From the NCBI RefSeq assembly GCF_025628885.1, contig NZ_JAOTIF010000027.1:1-64000 (forward strand): a stretch of DNA of 64,000 nt, in the 5' to 3' direction. The notes below the pieces were generated by a model. It did not search any database. It was given only the letters and a program-made list of their open reading frames with translations, and was not told the origin of the DNA. Of the stretch, positions 16,277-26,100 are shown piece by piece. Each line of letters begins with the position of its first letter. Position 1 is the stretch's first letter. The translations under genes were made by a program, and so were the position numbers. Origin of the DNA: Paraflavisolibacter caeni (GTDB lineage Bacteria; Bacteroidota; Bacteroidia; Chitinophagales; Chitinophagaceae).

Positions 16277-17275
16277 TTAGTAAGCCGGCTTACTCTTCTG
16301 ATCTGTACTTTGGTCTGTATCAGGCTTAGTTCCCTGATCTGTACTTTTATTTGTTTCCTGGTCAGTGTTTTGATTGGCATCCTTGTTTGTACTTTGGTTT
16401 GTGCTATCGTTGCTCTTATCCATATCCTGCACACCCTTGCTTGAATCAGTAGCATTCAATGAATCGGTTTGATTACCAGAATTGTTATTCATATTGGTAT
16501 TCTGGTTGGTACTCATTGTATCAGTTGCGCTCGGATTATTCATATTGCTCTTATTGCTTGTACTGTCCATAGCATTAGCATTGTTCCAGTTGGCATTATT
16601 CATATTGCCAGTACTGTCTGTGTGTACAGCATATGTATACGTAGCATCACTACCATCTTCATTCATGTACACGGCTCTTACCTGGCCATTCTCTATCAAA
16701 CGAACCTGGTAAACATATGAGCTATCGCCTGTCTTCAATTGCAGGACGTCGTAAATGGTAGGTCCATATTTGTTGATAGCAGAACTGATTGTATTTTCAG
16801 AAACCAAGCTCTGAATTATCGGCAGTGCCATGGTATATGAATTTCCTCTTTCGTCCATAAATACATTGACGATACGTCCACTACTGGCATACCTTGCATG
16901 CCACATGTTAGTAGCGGCATCCTTTTCCCATGTAGCATTACCTGCGTTAGGAAACTGTGACGTGAAAGTATTTCGAATAGTAGGAGGAACATTACCATAG
17001 GCGTTATAAGCACCAGAACTGCGCATCGAACTCACCGTGTCGGTACCCTGGGTTTGAGCATTCATATCCTGATTCTGCTGAACACCCTGGTTACTTTGAA
17101 CAGCTGTTGTATCTGTACCTGTTATGCCTGTAGCATGACTAGTGTCTGTAGCATTCATAGGATTTACAGTAGTTGTTGTATCCCTAGCTGTACTGTCTTT
17201 CGGCAGGTTTTTATCCTGCGCCCACAAAGCAAGACTACATCCTGTTAACAGCAGGGATAGGATCATTGTTTTCAT
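16277..17275 (-). CDS. Exported PepSY-like protein with long Asn/Thr/Asp/Gln-rich tail
   Basis: The start at 17275 gives a 332-residue precursor with a signal peptide ending ALWAQ; the frame extends eight codons upstream but without benefit. Residues about 30-90 are a disordered Thr/Asn/Gln-rich linker. Residues about 95-215 resemble the PepSY-like domain of small Bacteroidota periplasmic proteins (VPPTIRNTFTSQFPNAGNAT, followed by a W, and two strands ending in MDERGNSY and MNEDGSDATYTY). The last 110 residues are extreme low complexity built from N, T, D, S, Q and K with repeated TDQ/TNQ/NMNN units. The tail looks like a flexible, possibly calcium- or sugar-interacting segment. A strong terminator follows. 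Confidence 0.8.
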   Translation of the reverse strand: MKTMILSLLLTGCSLALWAQDKNLPKDSTARDTTTTVNPMNATDTSHATGITGTDTTAVQSNQGVQQNQDMNAQTQGTDTVSSMRSSGAYNAYGNVPPTIRNTFTSQFPNAGNATWEKDAATNMWHARYASSGRIVNVFMDERGNSYTMALPIIQSLVSENTISSAINKYGPTIYDVLQLKTGDSSYVYQVRLIENGQVRAVYMNEDGSDATYTYAVHTDSTGNMNNANWNNANAMDSTSNKSNMNNPSATDTMSTNQNTNMNNNSGNQTDSLNATDSSKGVQDMDKSNDSTNQSTNKDANQNTDQETNKSTDQGTKPDTDQSTDQKSKPAY

Positions 17276-17510
17276 AAATCTTTCATTTAAGGTTAGCATG
17301 AATTAAGGTTTCCATGAGGAATAACAACTATGATGCCCACAATGCCATCAAGCCCGGCAAAAAACATAATATTTTTTGTATTGTTTAGCTTCAGAATTGA
17401 TGAGGTGTTGATTTCATTTTACAATTTGCAACGATGAGTGAAAAATTTTCCACTAATGCATTTTAGATGGTGAATTGTCTATGGTGAATAGCAGCAGGGT
17501 TTTCCTTTAT

Positions 17511-18626
17511 TTAGAAAAATTCATCATTAGAATTGTTGGTAATTCCCATTAGCTCTTCCAAGGGAGCCTCCTCCAGAATCACCCTATCCGGATGTCCTTT
17601 TTTGGATGTCCATTTGATCAGCCTCAGCACGCCTTCCGATATTTCGATACCGGTAATATCACCATCACTGAAACAGCAACAACCCGAATTAAAATAGGTT
17701 GGTCTCAAGGAGAGATAATCATCTGAAATATGATCGTAAGTAAACTTCCTGGCTTCAATTTCTTTTTGCAGGGTCGCAATCATGCTTTCATCACCCTGTT
17801 TTCTTGCAAATAACAATTGACGGTACAAACGCTCAATATGTGTGAGAGATTCAAAGAGCGGCTGGTGTGTATGGCCGGTGATCAGCAGCAAATCTTTTTG
17901 TGCAGCGCTCCATTGGTACATAATACTATTGTGCAATGTTTTCAAGCGGTTATCATATGCAGGCGTGTTTGGATTGATCTTTAGAAAAGCTTGCAGGGGG
18001 GCCCAGATCTTTGAAATAAAGAATTTACTGAACCAGTTGCCATCGCTTACCTTATCACCCTGATGGCCATGTGTGCAAAAGATATTCAGGCGCTTTCCTT
18101 CTACAGTGGTTTGCAATACAACACCTTCATAAATAGGAACAGTCATACCATATATGCTTTTCAAATAAATGGGCGCCAGCGGGTCGTTTTGCCATAGAAG
18201 GTCATGGTTGCCGAAGACCTTGATAAAAGCATTTGCTGATATGAACTTGCTTTCTTTACGAAAGGAAGGTCCTTGTTTCTTTTTGACAGACAAGAATGTA
18301 TTTTCCCAAAGTTCCTCGCTATCTCCCAAGTCAATATAATGGAAACCGTTTTGATGATAATATTCCAGGGCCTTCAGGTAATTCGGCTCACAGAGCATAA
18401 AATCGTCTGCACCATTGCGGCGGCCCTTATGTTGGTCGGAAAAGATGATGAATTTACCTGTTTCTTTTTTGAATGGAACCACCAGGCCTTTCTTCTTTTC
18501 ACCTTTCAATATACAATCCAGTAAATCGGTAAGTGCTTTAAAAACACGCTCCCTATCAGGCTTTGAAGAAAACCTGTCGGATAGCCAGAGCACGGGCCCA
18601 CGAAGTATTCTTTGCAACCAATTCAT
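17511..18626 (-). CDS. Calcineurin-like metallophosphoesterase
   Basis: From the ATG at 18626 the protein has 371 residues. The five metal-site blocks of the calcineurin-like family are all visible in order: FSDQHKG, DLGDSEELWE, VFGNHDLLW, THGHQGD and ITGHTHQP. That is a complete two-metal centre. The insert between blocks three and five contains a hydrophobic loop (WFSKFFISKIWAPLQAFLK) that may sit on the membrane surface, as in UDP-2,3-diacylglucosamine hydrolase-like phosphatases. A longer C-terminal region ends in an acidic tail. The substrate is unknown. It ends 54 bases downstream of the trehalase start region on the same strand and may be read with it. Confidence 0.9.
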   Translation of the reverse strand: MNWLQRILRGPVLWLSDRFSSKPDRERVFKALTDLLDCILKGEKKKGLVVPFKKETGKFIIFSDQHKGRRNGADDFMLCEPNYLKALEYYHQNGFHYIDLGDSEELWENTFLSVKKKQGPSFRKESKFISANAFIKVFGNHDLLWQNDPLAPIYLKSIYGMTVPIYEGVVLQTTVEGKRLNIFCTHGHQGDKVSDGNWFSKFFISKIWAPLQAFLKINPNTPAYDNRLKTLHNSIMYQWSAAQKDLLLITGHTHQPLFESLTHIERLYRQLLFARKQGDESMIATLQKEIEARKFTYDHISDDYLSLRPTYFNSGCCCFSDGDITGIEISEGVLRLIKWTSKKGHPDRVILEEAPLEELMGITNNSNDEFF

Positions 18627-18679
18627 AAATGACCAATACAAGGTGAGAAAGAAAAAGGAATATACCAATTACCTTGAAC

Positions 18680-20233
18680 CTAGTATTTGATTCCATATTT
18701 CTTTATCAATGCAAGGAGCACGCCATTGGTCCAGCCAAAGCCATCCTGTGATGGGTATTCGCCTCCGCCACCTTCCAGGTTTGTTTCATATACATTATAT
18801 TTTTCCATCAACTTCCCGGTACGCTTAAATATGCTTACGTTCAGTTGCACCCATCGTTCTGCAACGGTTTTGGCAAGATCGTGCTGGCTGTATAACTCGA
18901 GACCGGAAATAGCCATCCATTCCAATGGTGCCCACCCGTTGGGTGCGTCCCATTGTTCGCCAGAATGGACAAGAGTGGTAGTGACACCGCCAGCCTGCAG
19001 GAATTTGGTGCGGATATTTTGTGCAGCAATAAAAATGTTAGAAGCAGGAGCCACCTGTAAAAAGAAAGGTGCTACACCTGCCAATGTTAACGCCGGAGCA
19101 TGTCTTTTGGTTGCCAGGTTATAATCAACATACCATCCCGACTTTGCCGACCAGCAATATTTGTTAATCGCTTTTTTACGGCTTTCTGCCAATTGATTAA
19201 AACGTTGAGCTTTCTGACTATCGCCATTGAGGTCATAAGCTTTTGATAAGTTCCTCTCCAGGGCATATAGCAGGCAGTTCAAATCGACAGGCACCAGCGA
19301 AGTTGTTCTAATTGTTGTAAGATTCTTTTCATCAGCAAACCAACGGGTGCTAAAATCCCAGCCGCTTTCGGCACTAGAGCGTAAGTCGCGGAAAAGTTCC
19401 TTGTTGACCTTGCCTCCTTTTTCAGCAGTTTCCACATCCGGAGCATGTGACTCCTGCCGGGGAATATTCAACTGATCGTAATAACGATTCAAAATACTGC
19501 CATCGGGCATACGCGCTACATGCTTGGTAGGTGCGGTCTTGTCCATCCAATAGTCATGCTCTTTCTGCATGGCAGGGAGGTATTCTTTAAGCACTGCTTC
19601 GCCTTTAATTTCAGCCAAAAGATTTACCATGAGGGAAAAGAAAGGAGGCTGCGAGCGACTTAAATAATAAGTACGGTTACCATTGGGGATATGCCCGTAT
19701 GTGTTGATCAGGTGTGCAAAGTTCCTGATCATGTTCTCGATCAATTGGTCCTGGCCACTTTCCCTCAGGCCCAGCATCGTGAAATAAGAATCCCAATAAT
19801 AGATCTCATGAAACCTTCCTCCGGGAACAATGTAGGGATAAGGCAAAGGGAGGAGGGAACTTCCCTTTATTGCCGAATCGTTTTGCCGTTTTAAGACTTC
19901 CCACAGATTATTGATATGTTTTACAACATCCTTGGTGGTATCCTGGAATCCACTTTGCGGAGGCGAAGGAATAATGAAGTTTTCGCGCACAAACATTTCA
20001 AGGCTGAACTTAATAGCGGGGTTGTTCTTTATGGCCAAATAGTCGCGCACAATAGCTGCGGGGTCGCGTTTTGGAATGCAGTCGACAAAGGTCTTATTAT
20101 CAGGAAATATATGACTCATCTGCACATCCGAAAACAATTTGCCATAGATCTTATCGGGCGTTGCAATTGTCTGCGAAATAGCAATGGGCAAAAAGCCATA
20201 GGCAATGAGCAAGACAAAGAAGATCCTTTTCAT
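18680..20233 (-). CDS. treA: Periplasmic alpha,alpha-trehalase (GH37)
   Basis: The 517-residue precursor has a signal peptide ending AISQ, so the enzyme acts in the periplasm. Both trehalase signatures are present: PGGRFHEIYYWDSY (residues 137-150) and QWDAPNGWAP. Further GH37 landmarks are ESGWDFSTRWF, with the expected catalytic region, and the C-terminal EGGGGEYPSQDGFGWTNGV. The enzyme hydrolyses trehalose to two glucose molecules with inversion, letting the cell feed on external trehalose. Length is normal for the family. No transporter or regulator is adjacent. The metallophosphatase gene follows on the same strand. Confidence 0.95.
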   Translation of the reverse strand: MKRIFFVLLIAYGFLPIAISQTIATPDKIYGKLFSDVQMSHIFPDNKTFVDCIPKRDPAAIVRDYLAIKNNPAIKFSLEMFVRENFIIPSPPQSGFQDTTKDVVKHINNLWEVLKRQNDSAIKGSSLLPLPYPYIVPGGRFHEIYYWDSYFTMLGLRESGQDQLIENMIRNFAHLINTYGHIPNGNRTYYLSRSQPPFFSLMVNLLAEIKGEAVLKEYLPAMQKEHDYWMDKTAPTKHVARMPDGSILNRYYDQLNIPRQESHAPDVETAEKGGKVNKELFRDLRSSAESGWDFSTRWFADEKNLTTIRTTSLVPVDLNCLLYALERNLSKAYDLNGDSQKAQRFNQLAESRKKAINKYCWSAKSGWYVDYNLATKRHAPALTLAGVAPFFLQVAPASNIFIAAQNIRTKFLQAGGVTTTLVHSGEQWDAPNGWAPLEWMAISGLELYSQHDLAKTVAERWVQLNVSIFKRTGKLMEKYNVYETNLEGGGGEYPSQDGFGWTNGVLLALIKKYGIKY

Positions 20234-20310
20234 TGTGGTTTCGTTTGCCTGAAATTAATTCAAATTACGAATAAGTACAGGTTGAATGCGCCTTTGCTTA
20301 TTCGCCCTAG

Positions 20311-22278
20311 CTATTGTGCTGTGGTATCTGAGTTTTCTTTATGTTGCTCCAATATCCTGCTGGCGGTGGTATCGCCGGCAACAACGGCCTGCATCAGCAG
20401 CTTAGTACCTTTTACAACATTCTTTTCGTACTCACAGCGGTCATAATTACTAAGGTGAAGTACGTCCCTGTTATCTGCAAAGAGGTACAAAAAGCCCAGG
20501 GTTGTTTTGGCGGGCGTATAGTTGCTGTCACTGGCCCTATTGATCAAGTCTAAGGCAGTGGCGCAGTCAATATCATTGTTTTTGTTCTTAAGGGCGAAGT
20601 TGCCATATTCGTACATAGCTTCCGGCACTTCATACTCGCTTAGTGTTTTATAAATAGCCAGGGCCTCTTCGGTATTGCCGTTATCAGCCAACGCCCTTGC
20701 ATTTTGCAACTGTGAATTGATCTCTATTTTGGTCAATTTCTGCGGCTCGGTTGCCCTGTTGTTCCATTCATCCAATGTCATCAGGTCCTCACGGCGAAGC
20801 CACCCTTTAGACATTTGCCCCTTGTCGTTAGTAAATTCAACGTAAACAAACCCATTCTTTTCGTCCAAGCCATCAATCACTTCCTCTGAGGGTACCATGT
20901 AGGCAGAAGAACGGCGGGTAGCGCTATTAGGTTCATTGTGAAAATAGGCCCTGTCAGCGGCCACTTTATATCGTCCGATTACAGTACGTTGTGGGGGTGT
21001 TTGAGTTTCAGTTGCTTCCGGTTCAGTTTTCCTGTTCGAATTACCCCCATTCAAAAGTGTAACAGCCGCATAAACACCCAGCCCGATGGTGACCAGGAGC
21101 AAAAGGCCAAACAAGACACTCGACATACCCTTAGCGCGTGGCGCCGGAGGCGCCGGCCTATATTGAGGAGCCTGCGTTTGTTGCATCGCCAGCTTGTCTC
21201 TTAACACCTGGATATCCCGATCTTTCTGCGTTACACTTACCCTTAAGGCTACCAATTCAGCTTCCTTGTTCCGTGCGGCTTCCTGGTGTTGTTGCAATTG
21301 CTTTTGCAGTTTTTGATTTTCCTGCTGCAGCAGTAACATGCTTTCACCTGGATTATTTCTATGTGCAGAAGATTGCATGCTGTTCACCACAATATGGTCG
21401 TACAATGCCATGCCATTGGGAAAGCGGTCTACAGGCTTTTTCTCCAGGCATTTATTAATGGTATCCAACAGCCAATGGGGCACAGTCATCTCCCGCTCCT
21501 TTTTTTCTTCACTCCAGCCGGCGGGCAATGCTGCGCGACGCAATGAAAGCAGGTCGGGTGGAGACTTTTCCATATGCGCCAGCATGATCAGGTTACGGGC
21601 AGTTTCGCCCCTATCTTTCAATGGAAAAGGAACCGTACCGGCCAGCAATTCAAAAAGGATAATCCCAAAGCTGTAAACATCCGTCTCAAAAAGCATCTGT
21701 CCTTCGTATTGCTCAGGAGCCATAAATTCAACGGCACCTGCATGACGCAGGCTGGTACGTCTTTGCTCGTCCGACATGATGGCAAGGCCAAAGTCGAGCA
21801 AGACATAGTTACCGGTGTGTATATTGAACTTTACATTGTTGCTTTTAATGTCGCCATGTTTGATATCCAGCTTGTGGCAGTGCGCCAAGGCATGCGACAA
21901 CTGTTCGGCTACTTTGATGGTCTCTTTGATCGTGAAGACGGAACCATGAGGCGGTTGCAGCAGCTCTTCCAGGTCTGGCCCCTCTATATATTCCATCTCT
22001 ATAAATGGCAAACTGCCGGTCTCGGTAATTCCGGAGCTCAGGATCTTTACCACGTTAGGGTTTGGCTGCTGATTGACTTTCTTTAGTTTCTCAACTTCGT
22101 TCTGAAAGTCCCTGAAGTTTTTATCCTGCGGATCCTCATTATGAATAGGTGTAGGCAGCAGTTTTACCGCTGTAATAATTTCTCCTCTCCTGCGTCCCTT
22201 ATAAACCGAACCCTGGCCGCCGGTTTTTAAGGCGCCCATGTTTTCCAAACCTTCCGTTATGGTAAATACTTTAGCCAT
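20311..22278 (-). CDS. Membrane Ser/Thr protein kinase with SH3-like and Sel1-like extracytoplasmic part
   Basis: The 655-residue protein has a Hanks-type kinase domain at residues 10-300: a glycine loop KTGGQGSVYKG, the ATP lysine K39 (AVK), a catalytic loop HGDIKSNN (H141, D143; Gly replaces the usual Arg of HRD) and LDFGLA (D162). The Gly in place of Arg marks a kinase that may not need activation-loop phosphorylation. A coiled coil covers about 320-370, one membrane segment lies at 387-409, an SH3-like domain at about 435-505, and Sel1/TPR-type helical repeats from 515 to the end. It is the last gene of the proposed wall-control cluster, 61 bases after an FHA gene, which is a likely substrate reader. 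Topology puts the kinase inside and the SH3/Sel1 part outside. Confidence 0.92.
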   Translation of the reverse strand: MAKVFTITEGLENMGALKTGGQGSVYKGRRRGEIITAVKLLPTPIHNEDPQDKNFRDFQNEVEKLKKVNQQPNPNVVKILSSGITETGSLPFIEMEYIEGPDLEELLQPPHGSVFTIKETIKVAEQLSHALAHCHKLDIKHGDIKSNNVKFNIHTGNYVLLDFGLAIMSDEQRRTSLRHAGAVEFMAPEQYEGQMLFETDVYSFGIILFELLAGTVPFPLKDRGETARNLIMLAHMEKSPPDLLSLRRAALPAGWSEEKKEREMTVPHWLLDTINKCLEKKPVDRFPNGMALYDHIVVNSMQSSAHRNNPGESMLLLQQENQKLQKQLQQHQEAARNKEAELVALRVSVTQKDRDIQVLRDKLAMQQTQAPQYRPAPPAPRAKGMSSVLFGLLLLVTIGLGVYAAVTLLNGGNSNRKTEPEATETQTPPQRTVIGRYKVAADRAYFHNEPNSATRRSSAYMVPSEEVIDGLDEKNGFVYVEFTNDKGQMSKGWLRREDLMTLDEWNNRATEPQKLTKIEINSQLQNARALADNGNTEEALAIYKTLSEYEVPEAMYEYGNFALKNKNNDIDCATALDLINRASDSNYTPAKTTLGFLYLFADNRDVLHLSNYDRCEYEKNVVKGTKLLMQAVVAGDTTASRILEQHKENSDTTAQ

Positions 22279-22303
22279 CGGGTAAATTTAGAACAAAGCC
22301 GGG

Positions 22304-22352
22304 GAATGACGAATAAGGTCAGGTTGAACGGTCCTATACTTATTCGTTATTC
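22304..22352. repeat. GAATGACGAATAAG hairpin element between FHA and kinase genes
   Basis: GAATGACGAATAAG (22304-22317) pairs with CTTATTCGTTATTC (22339-22352), with one G-U pair, around a 21-base loop. The element overlaps the stop codon of the FHA gene. The same core is found in the hairpin after acs (51411-51459) and as single arms near 12820, 12860 and 55612, so it is a dispersed element and may also act as a terminator or mRNA-stability structure. Confidence 0.65.
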
Positions 22353-23140
22353 GATTCGTTTACCAGCTGTCTAAATTCCAACAACGCTGAATCGCCCAGG
22401 ATTATTTGATCGCCTTCCTGTAACGGGTAACCAATTTGAGTAGTTTGCAATTTTTCCAGGTCTCCATTTGCAGAGCGGACCTTTATTTTATTCCGGGGAG
22501 GAATGCCGCCCTCATCGGCAAACAGCATGAAAGTACCTTGTTCCGCATTCCATTCAATATGGGCATGCTGGCGGCTGACGTATTTATTGCTCTGATGCGT
22601 GCTATCAGCAGGGAATGCAATGGTATTGATGCGGAAGAAACCATCAGCCGTCTGCACCTTCTTTTCCCGGCCAATGCAGATCTTGCCACTGTCGGAAGTG
22701 AGCGTATAACTTTCTTTTTCGGCTTCACCATTGAGAATATGAATAGCTGCAGTAACGGTTCTCTTTGGGGCAGCCTGCTTCCGGGTAACCACAAAAAGGG
22801 CTGCATCAATGGAGGTTGCCTTGATCGCATCTGAAGGAAGACTTTCTACGAAAAGAATTTCCAGGTTCCAGTTACCAGGCAACTGAAGGGCAAAGTCGTC
22901 TGCTATTTTTTGAACTTCTTCTTTAAACCGGCCTTCCTCCTCAACAAAGATTGCTGACTGGTACAGGTGTTTTTCCTCTTCTTTGGGAGCAAAATATAGT
23001 TGGAGGCCGCGCATATTTCCTCCTTCACCTCCTTCGGCCTTCTGTAATTGCTCTTTAATAAAGCGAAGTGCGGCATCGCGGATTCCCTTCACATCCTGCG
23101 GGCGACCCTGGCCTTTATTCTGTTTAAAGAAATTGAACAT
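22340..23140 (-). CDS. FHA-domain protein (C-terminal FHA)
   Basis: This 266-residue cytosolic protein has a basic N-terminus (FNFFKQNKGQG) and an N-terminal region of about 110 residues that includes a helix KGIRDAALRFIKEQL and a beta part ending in LEILFVESLPSDA. A forkhead-associated domain follows at about 150-260. The FHA hallmarks are the early KICIGREKK and the middle SRQHAHIEW, including the conserved Gly-Arg and Ser-x-x-His that bind phosphothreonine. FHA proteins read phosphorylated threonines on kinase substrates. It stands directly between the histidine kinase and the Ser/Thr kinase gene, and its overall plan (N-terminal domain plus C-terminal FHA) is like FhaA of actinobacteria. 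Partner identity is inferred from context only. Confidence 0.9.
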   Translation of the reverse strand: MFNFFKQNKGQGRPQDVKGIRDAALRFIKEQLQKAEGGEGGNMRGLQLYFAPKEEEKHLYQSAIFVEEEGRFKEEVQKIADDFALQLPGNWNLEILFVESLPSDAIKATSIDAALFVVTRKQAAPKRTVTAAIHILNGEAEKESYTLTSDSGKICIGREKKVQTADGFFRINTIAFPADSTHQSNKYVSRQHAHIEWNAEQGTFMLFADEGGIPPRNKIKVRSANGDLEKLQTTQIGYPLQEGDQIILGDSALLEFRQLVNESNNE

Positions 23141-23197
23141 AGTAGCGTATAGTTAGATGTGAAATTAGCTATTGGCTCCCAAAGTTCGTCATTCCCA

Positions 23198-26100
23198 TCA
23201 CGCTATTTCAAAAACGTTCTCTGCAGGCAGGAATATTTCAAATACAGCGCCATCGCCGGGATTACTAACAGCCTGAATATGACCGCCATGATTTTGAACA
23301 ATCTTTTTGCAAATGGCTAATCCAAGGCCGGTACCAGGATACTCACTCTTTGTGTGCAGACGCTGAAACAGTTCGAATATTTTGTCTGCATACTGTTGCT
23401 CAAACCCAATACCGTTGTCCTGCAAAGAAATACAATGGTAGGTCCATCCTGGCAGGAGGCCCAGAGCCTCGGCCTGCTCAGTTGAAACTTCTTTAGTAGT
23501 AATTGTTACAACAGGCGTTTGACCGGGTTCGCAATATTTAACCGCATTGCCTATAATATTTTCAAACAACTGTTGTAACTGGAAAGAAACGCCCTGTACT
23601 TTGGGTAGCTCACAGCCATCTATTCTTGCCCCTTTTTCATTCAAAGCTGTCCTAAGTGATGACTTAGCCTGCTCCAAAACTTCATTCAGATCAACCTGTT
23701 CCATTTCTTCCTTTACCATACTTACCCTTGAAAAAGCAAGCAAGTCATTGATCAGGGTGCGCATCCGTGCTGCGGCCATTTGCATTCTCTTTAAACTACT
23801 TTTGCCCTGGTCAGTGAGACCCGTTTCTGTTTCTTCCAGGAAGTTGCCAAAGGTTTGGATCTTTCGCAGGGGTTCTTGCAGGTCGTGACTGGCAATGTAG
23901 TTGAATGAAGCCAATTCTTCATTGCTCTGCTGTAGCGCCAAGTTCTTTTCTCTCAATTCCTTTTCAGCCATCTTGATGTCTGTAACATCGACTGTGACGC
24001 CTATAAATTGTTCCGGCACTCCATTTTCGTTGCGCTTAAAAATGGCCTCACGTGTAAACATATACCGGTACTGCCCTTCTTTGTTGCGTACGCGGTATTC
24101 AAGCTCCATGATATAATCATCAGCTGCTGTATCGTATTGTTTAAACTTTTCAAATAAACCTATTAAATCATCAGGGTGAATGATCCGGCTAACGAAGTCG
24201 TGGCCCATTTCTTCCAGCTCAGTTTCATTATAACCATAAAGTTCCTGGGCATGTTTGTTGAAAAAAACATTCACCCCTTTAGCTTTATCATAAACGTAAA
24301 TTCCATTAGGCGCCAGGTCGGTAATGTGACGGTTAAAAGCATAGGCTTCCCGTAGAGCCTGGTTCCTGTAATGAAGTTCATCATTGGCTCTCTTCAATTT
24401 TTCAGCAGCTTTGATCCTTTCTGTGATATCATGCGCCATTATGAGCAATCCCATAATGCTTCCATCTGCATTGCGTAAGGGAATGTAGCTGAAGTCTGCA
24501 GTCTTCCGGCCGTTTAGACAAGGCTGTTCCTTTCTGTACGTAGGATTTCCCTTTAAGCCCTGATTTATAAACTCCATTCTTTTATCATTCCTGAGGCCGG
24601 GAAATACATCCACAATGTTTTTGCCCAGCACTTCTTCCTTGCTCAGGCCAAATTGCTGTTCATTCGCCTTATTCCAAACCGTATAATGCATCCCGGTATC
24701 AATTACCTCGATCATATCGGCACTGTTCTCAATCAGGGATTCTACTAACTGGTTTCTTTCCTGCAGCTGTTGTTTCAACAATTCTTCTTCAGTAACGTCT
24801 AAAACACTACAAAAAAGAACAGTTTCTCCCTTTTCGTTCTTAACAGGGACTGCAGAAGTTTTCACGTACCGTATTTCACCATCTTTCCGTTTGACCCTGA
24901 AATGCAGAGGAGGAAAACCACTCATATTCAGATACTGCTTTATGATTTGCATCACTTCAGCAACGTCATCGGGATGGATAAATTCTTCCAATAAACCCAG
25001 AGAAGGGCTAACGCTACCAGGTTCATACCCAAAAACGCGATACAAGTTTTTAGACCATGTCATTGCTCCTGATGCAAGGTTCCAGCTTGCAGAACCAATT
25101 TTACCAGCTTCTTCAGCCTGTTCAAATTTGAGGTTGCTTTCTTTCAGTAGTCTTTCCGCCTCTTTTATTGCAGTAATGTCATGTATGTTTGTGAGCACTC
25201 CTGTTATATTACCGATCTCATCTTTTAAAGGGATAATGCTGATTTCACCGGTTTTCTGGTTTTTGAAATAACGAAACTCCTGCTGTATGGTTTCCTTTCC
25301 TTCTAAAGCAGCTTTCAAATAAATTGTTTTGACGTCATTCTCCAGGTAAGGAAAAACATCGGTGAGCCTTTTGCCCAGGATATCCCGCTTGGGTACACCA
25401 AAAATATCTTCATAAGCCTTGTTCCAAACAGTCACGCGCAGCTCCTTATCGAATGCAGCGATCATGTCGACATTATTTTCCACCACTAATTCATTAAACC
25501 TGGCATGCTGCTCAGACTCCTGCTTCAGCAAATATGTCTCTGTGATATCCTGAGTAGTTCCGATGATGATATCTTCACCCTTATCGTTTTTGCCAAAGTG
25601 GCTGATACAACGAAAATACCTGCGTTGTCCATCTTTACGGGTAATCCAAAAACTGGAAGTGCTCACCTCGCCAGTTTTCATATCCTGCTCCAGTTTACTA
25701 ATCATTTCCTGACGGCCGTCTTCGTCGATCATGTGCAAAAAGTCGTACATTCCAGGCTCAAAGCTATTGGGCTCATATCCAAATAACCGGAACAGGTTGC
25801 GAGAGTGCTCTCTTTTGCCATGCACACTATTCCATTTCCAGGAACCTGAGCGAGTTATCTGTTCAGCATTTTCTAAAAGGAAATTGGCCATTCTAGCTTT
25901 TTCCTCTGCCACCTGGCTTTGGTTCAAATAGTTTGTTGAAAGCTTCAACTGACGCAAGAGGTTGTAAAAAGCATAGATGATCAACAATAAAGCAAGAAGG
26001 TAGACTATTGCAGCATACAAAGGAGTGGTGATAATATACCTGTGGCTTTCTTCACTGCGCTGCTGTAACAACTGTCCCAGCTGGCTGTCCATTAATTGTA

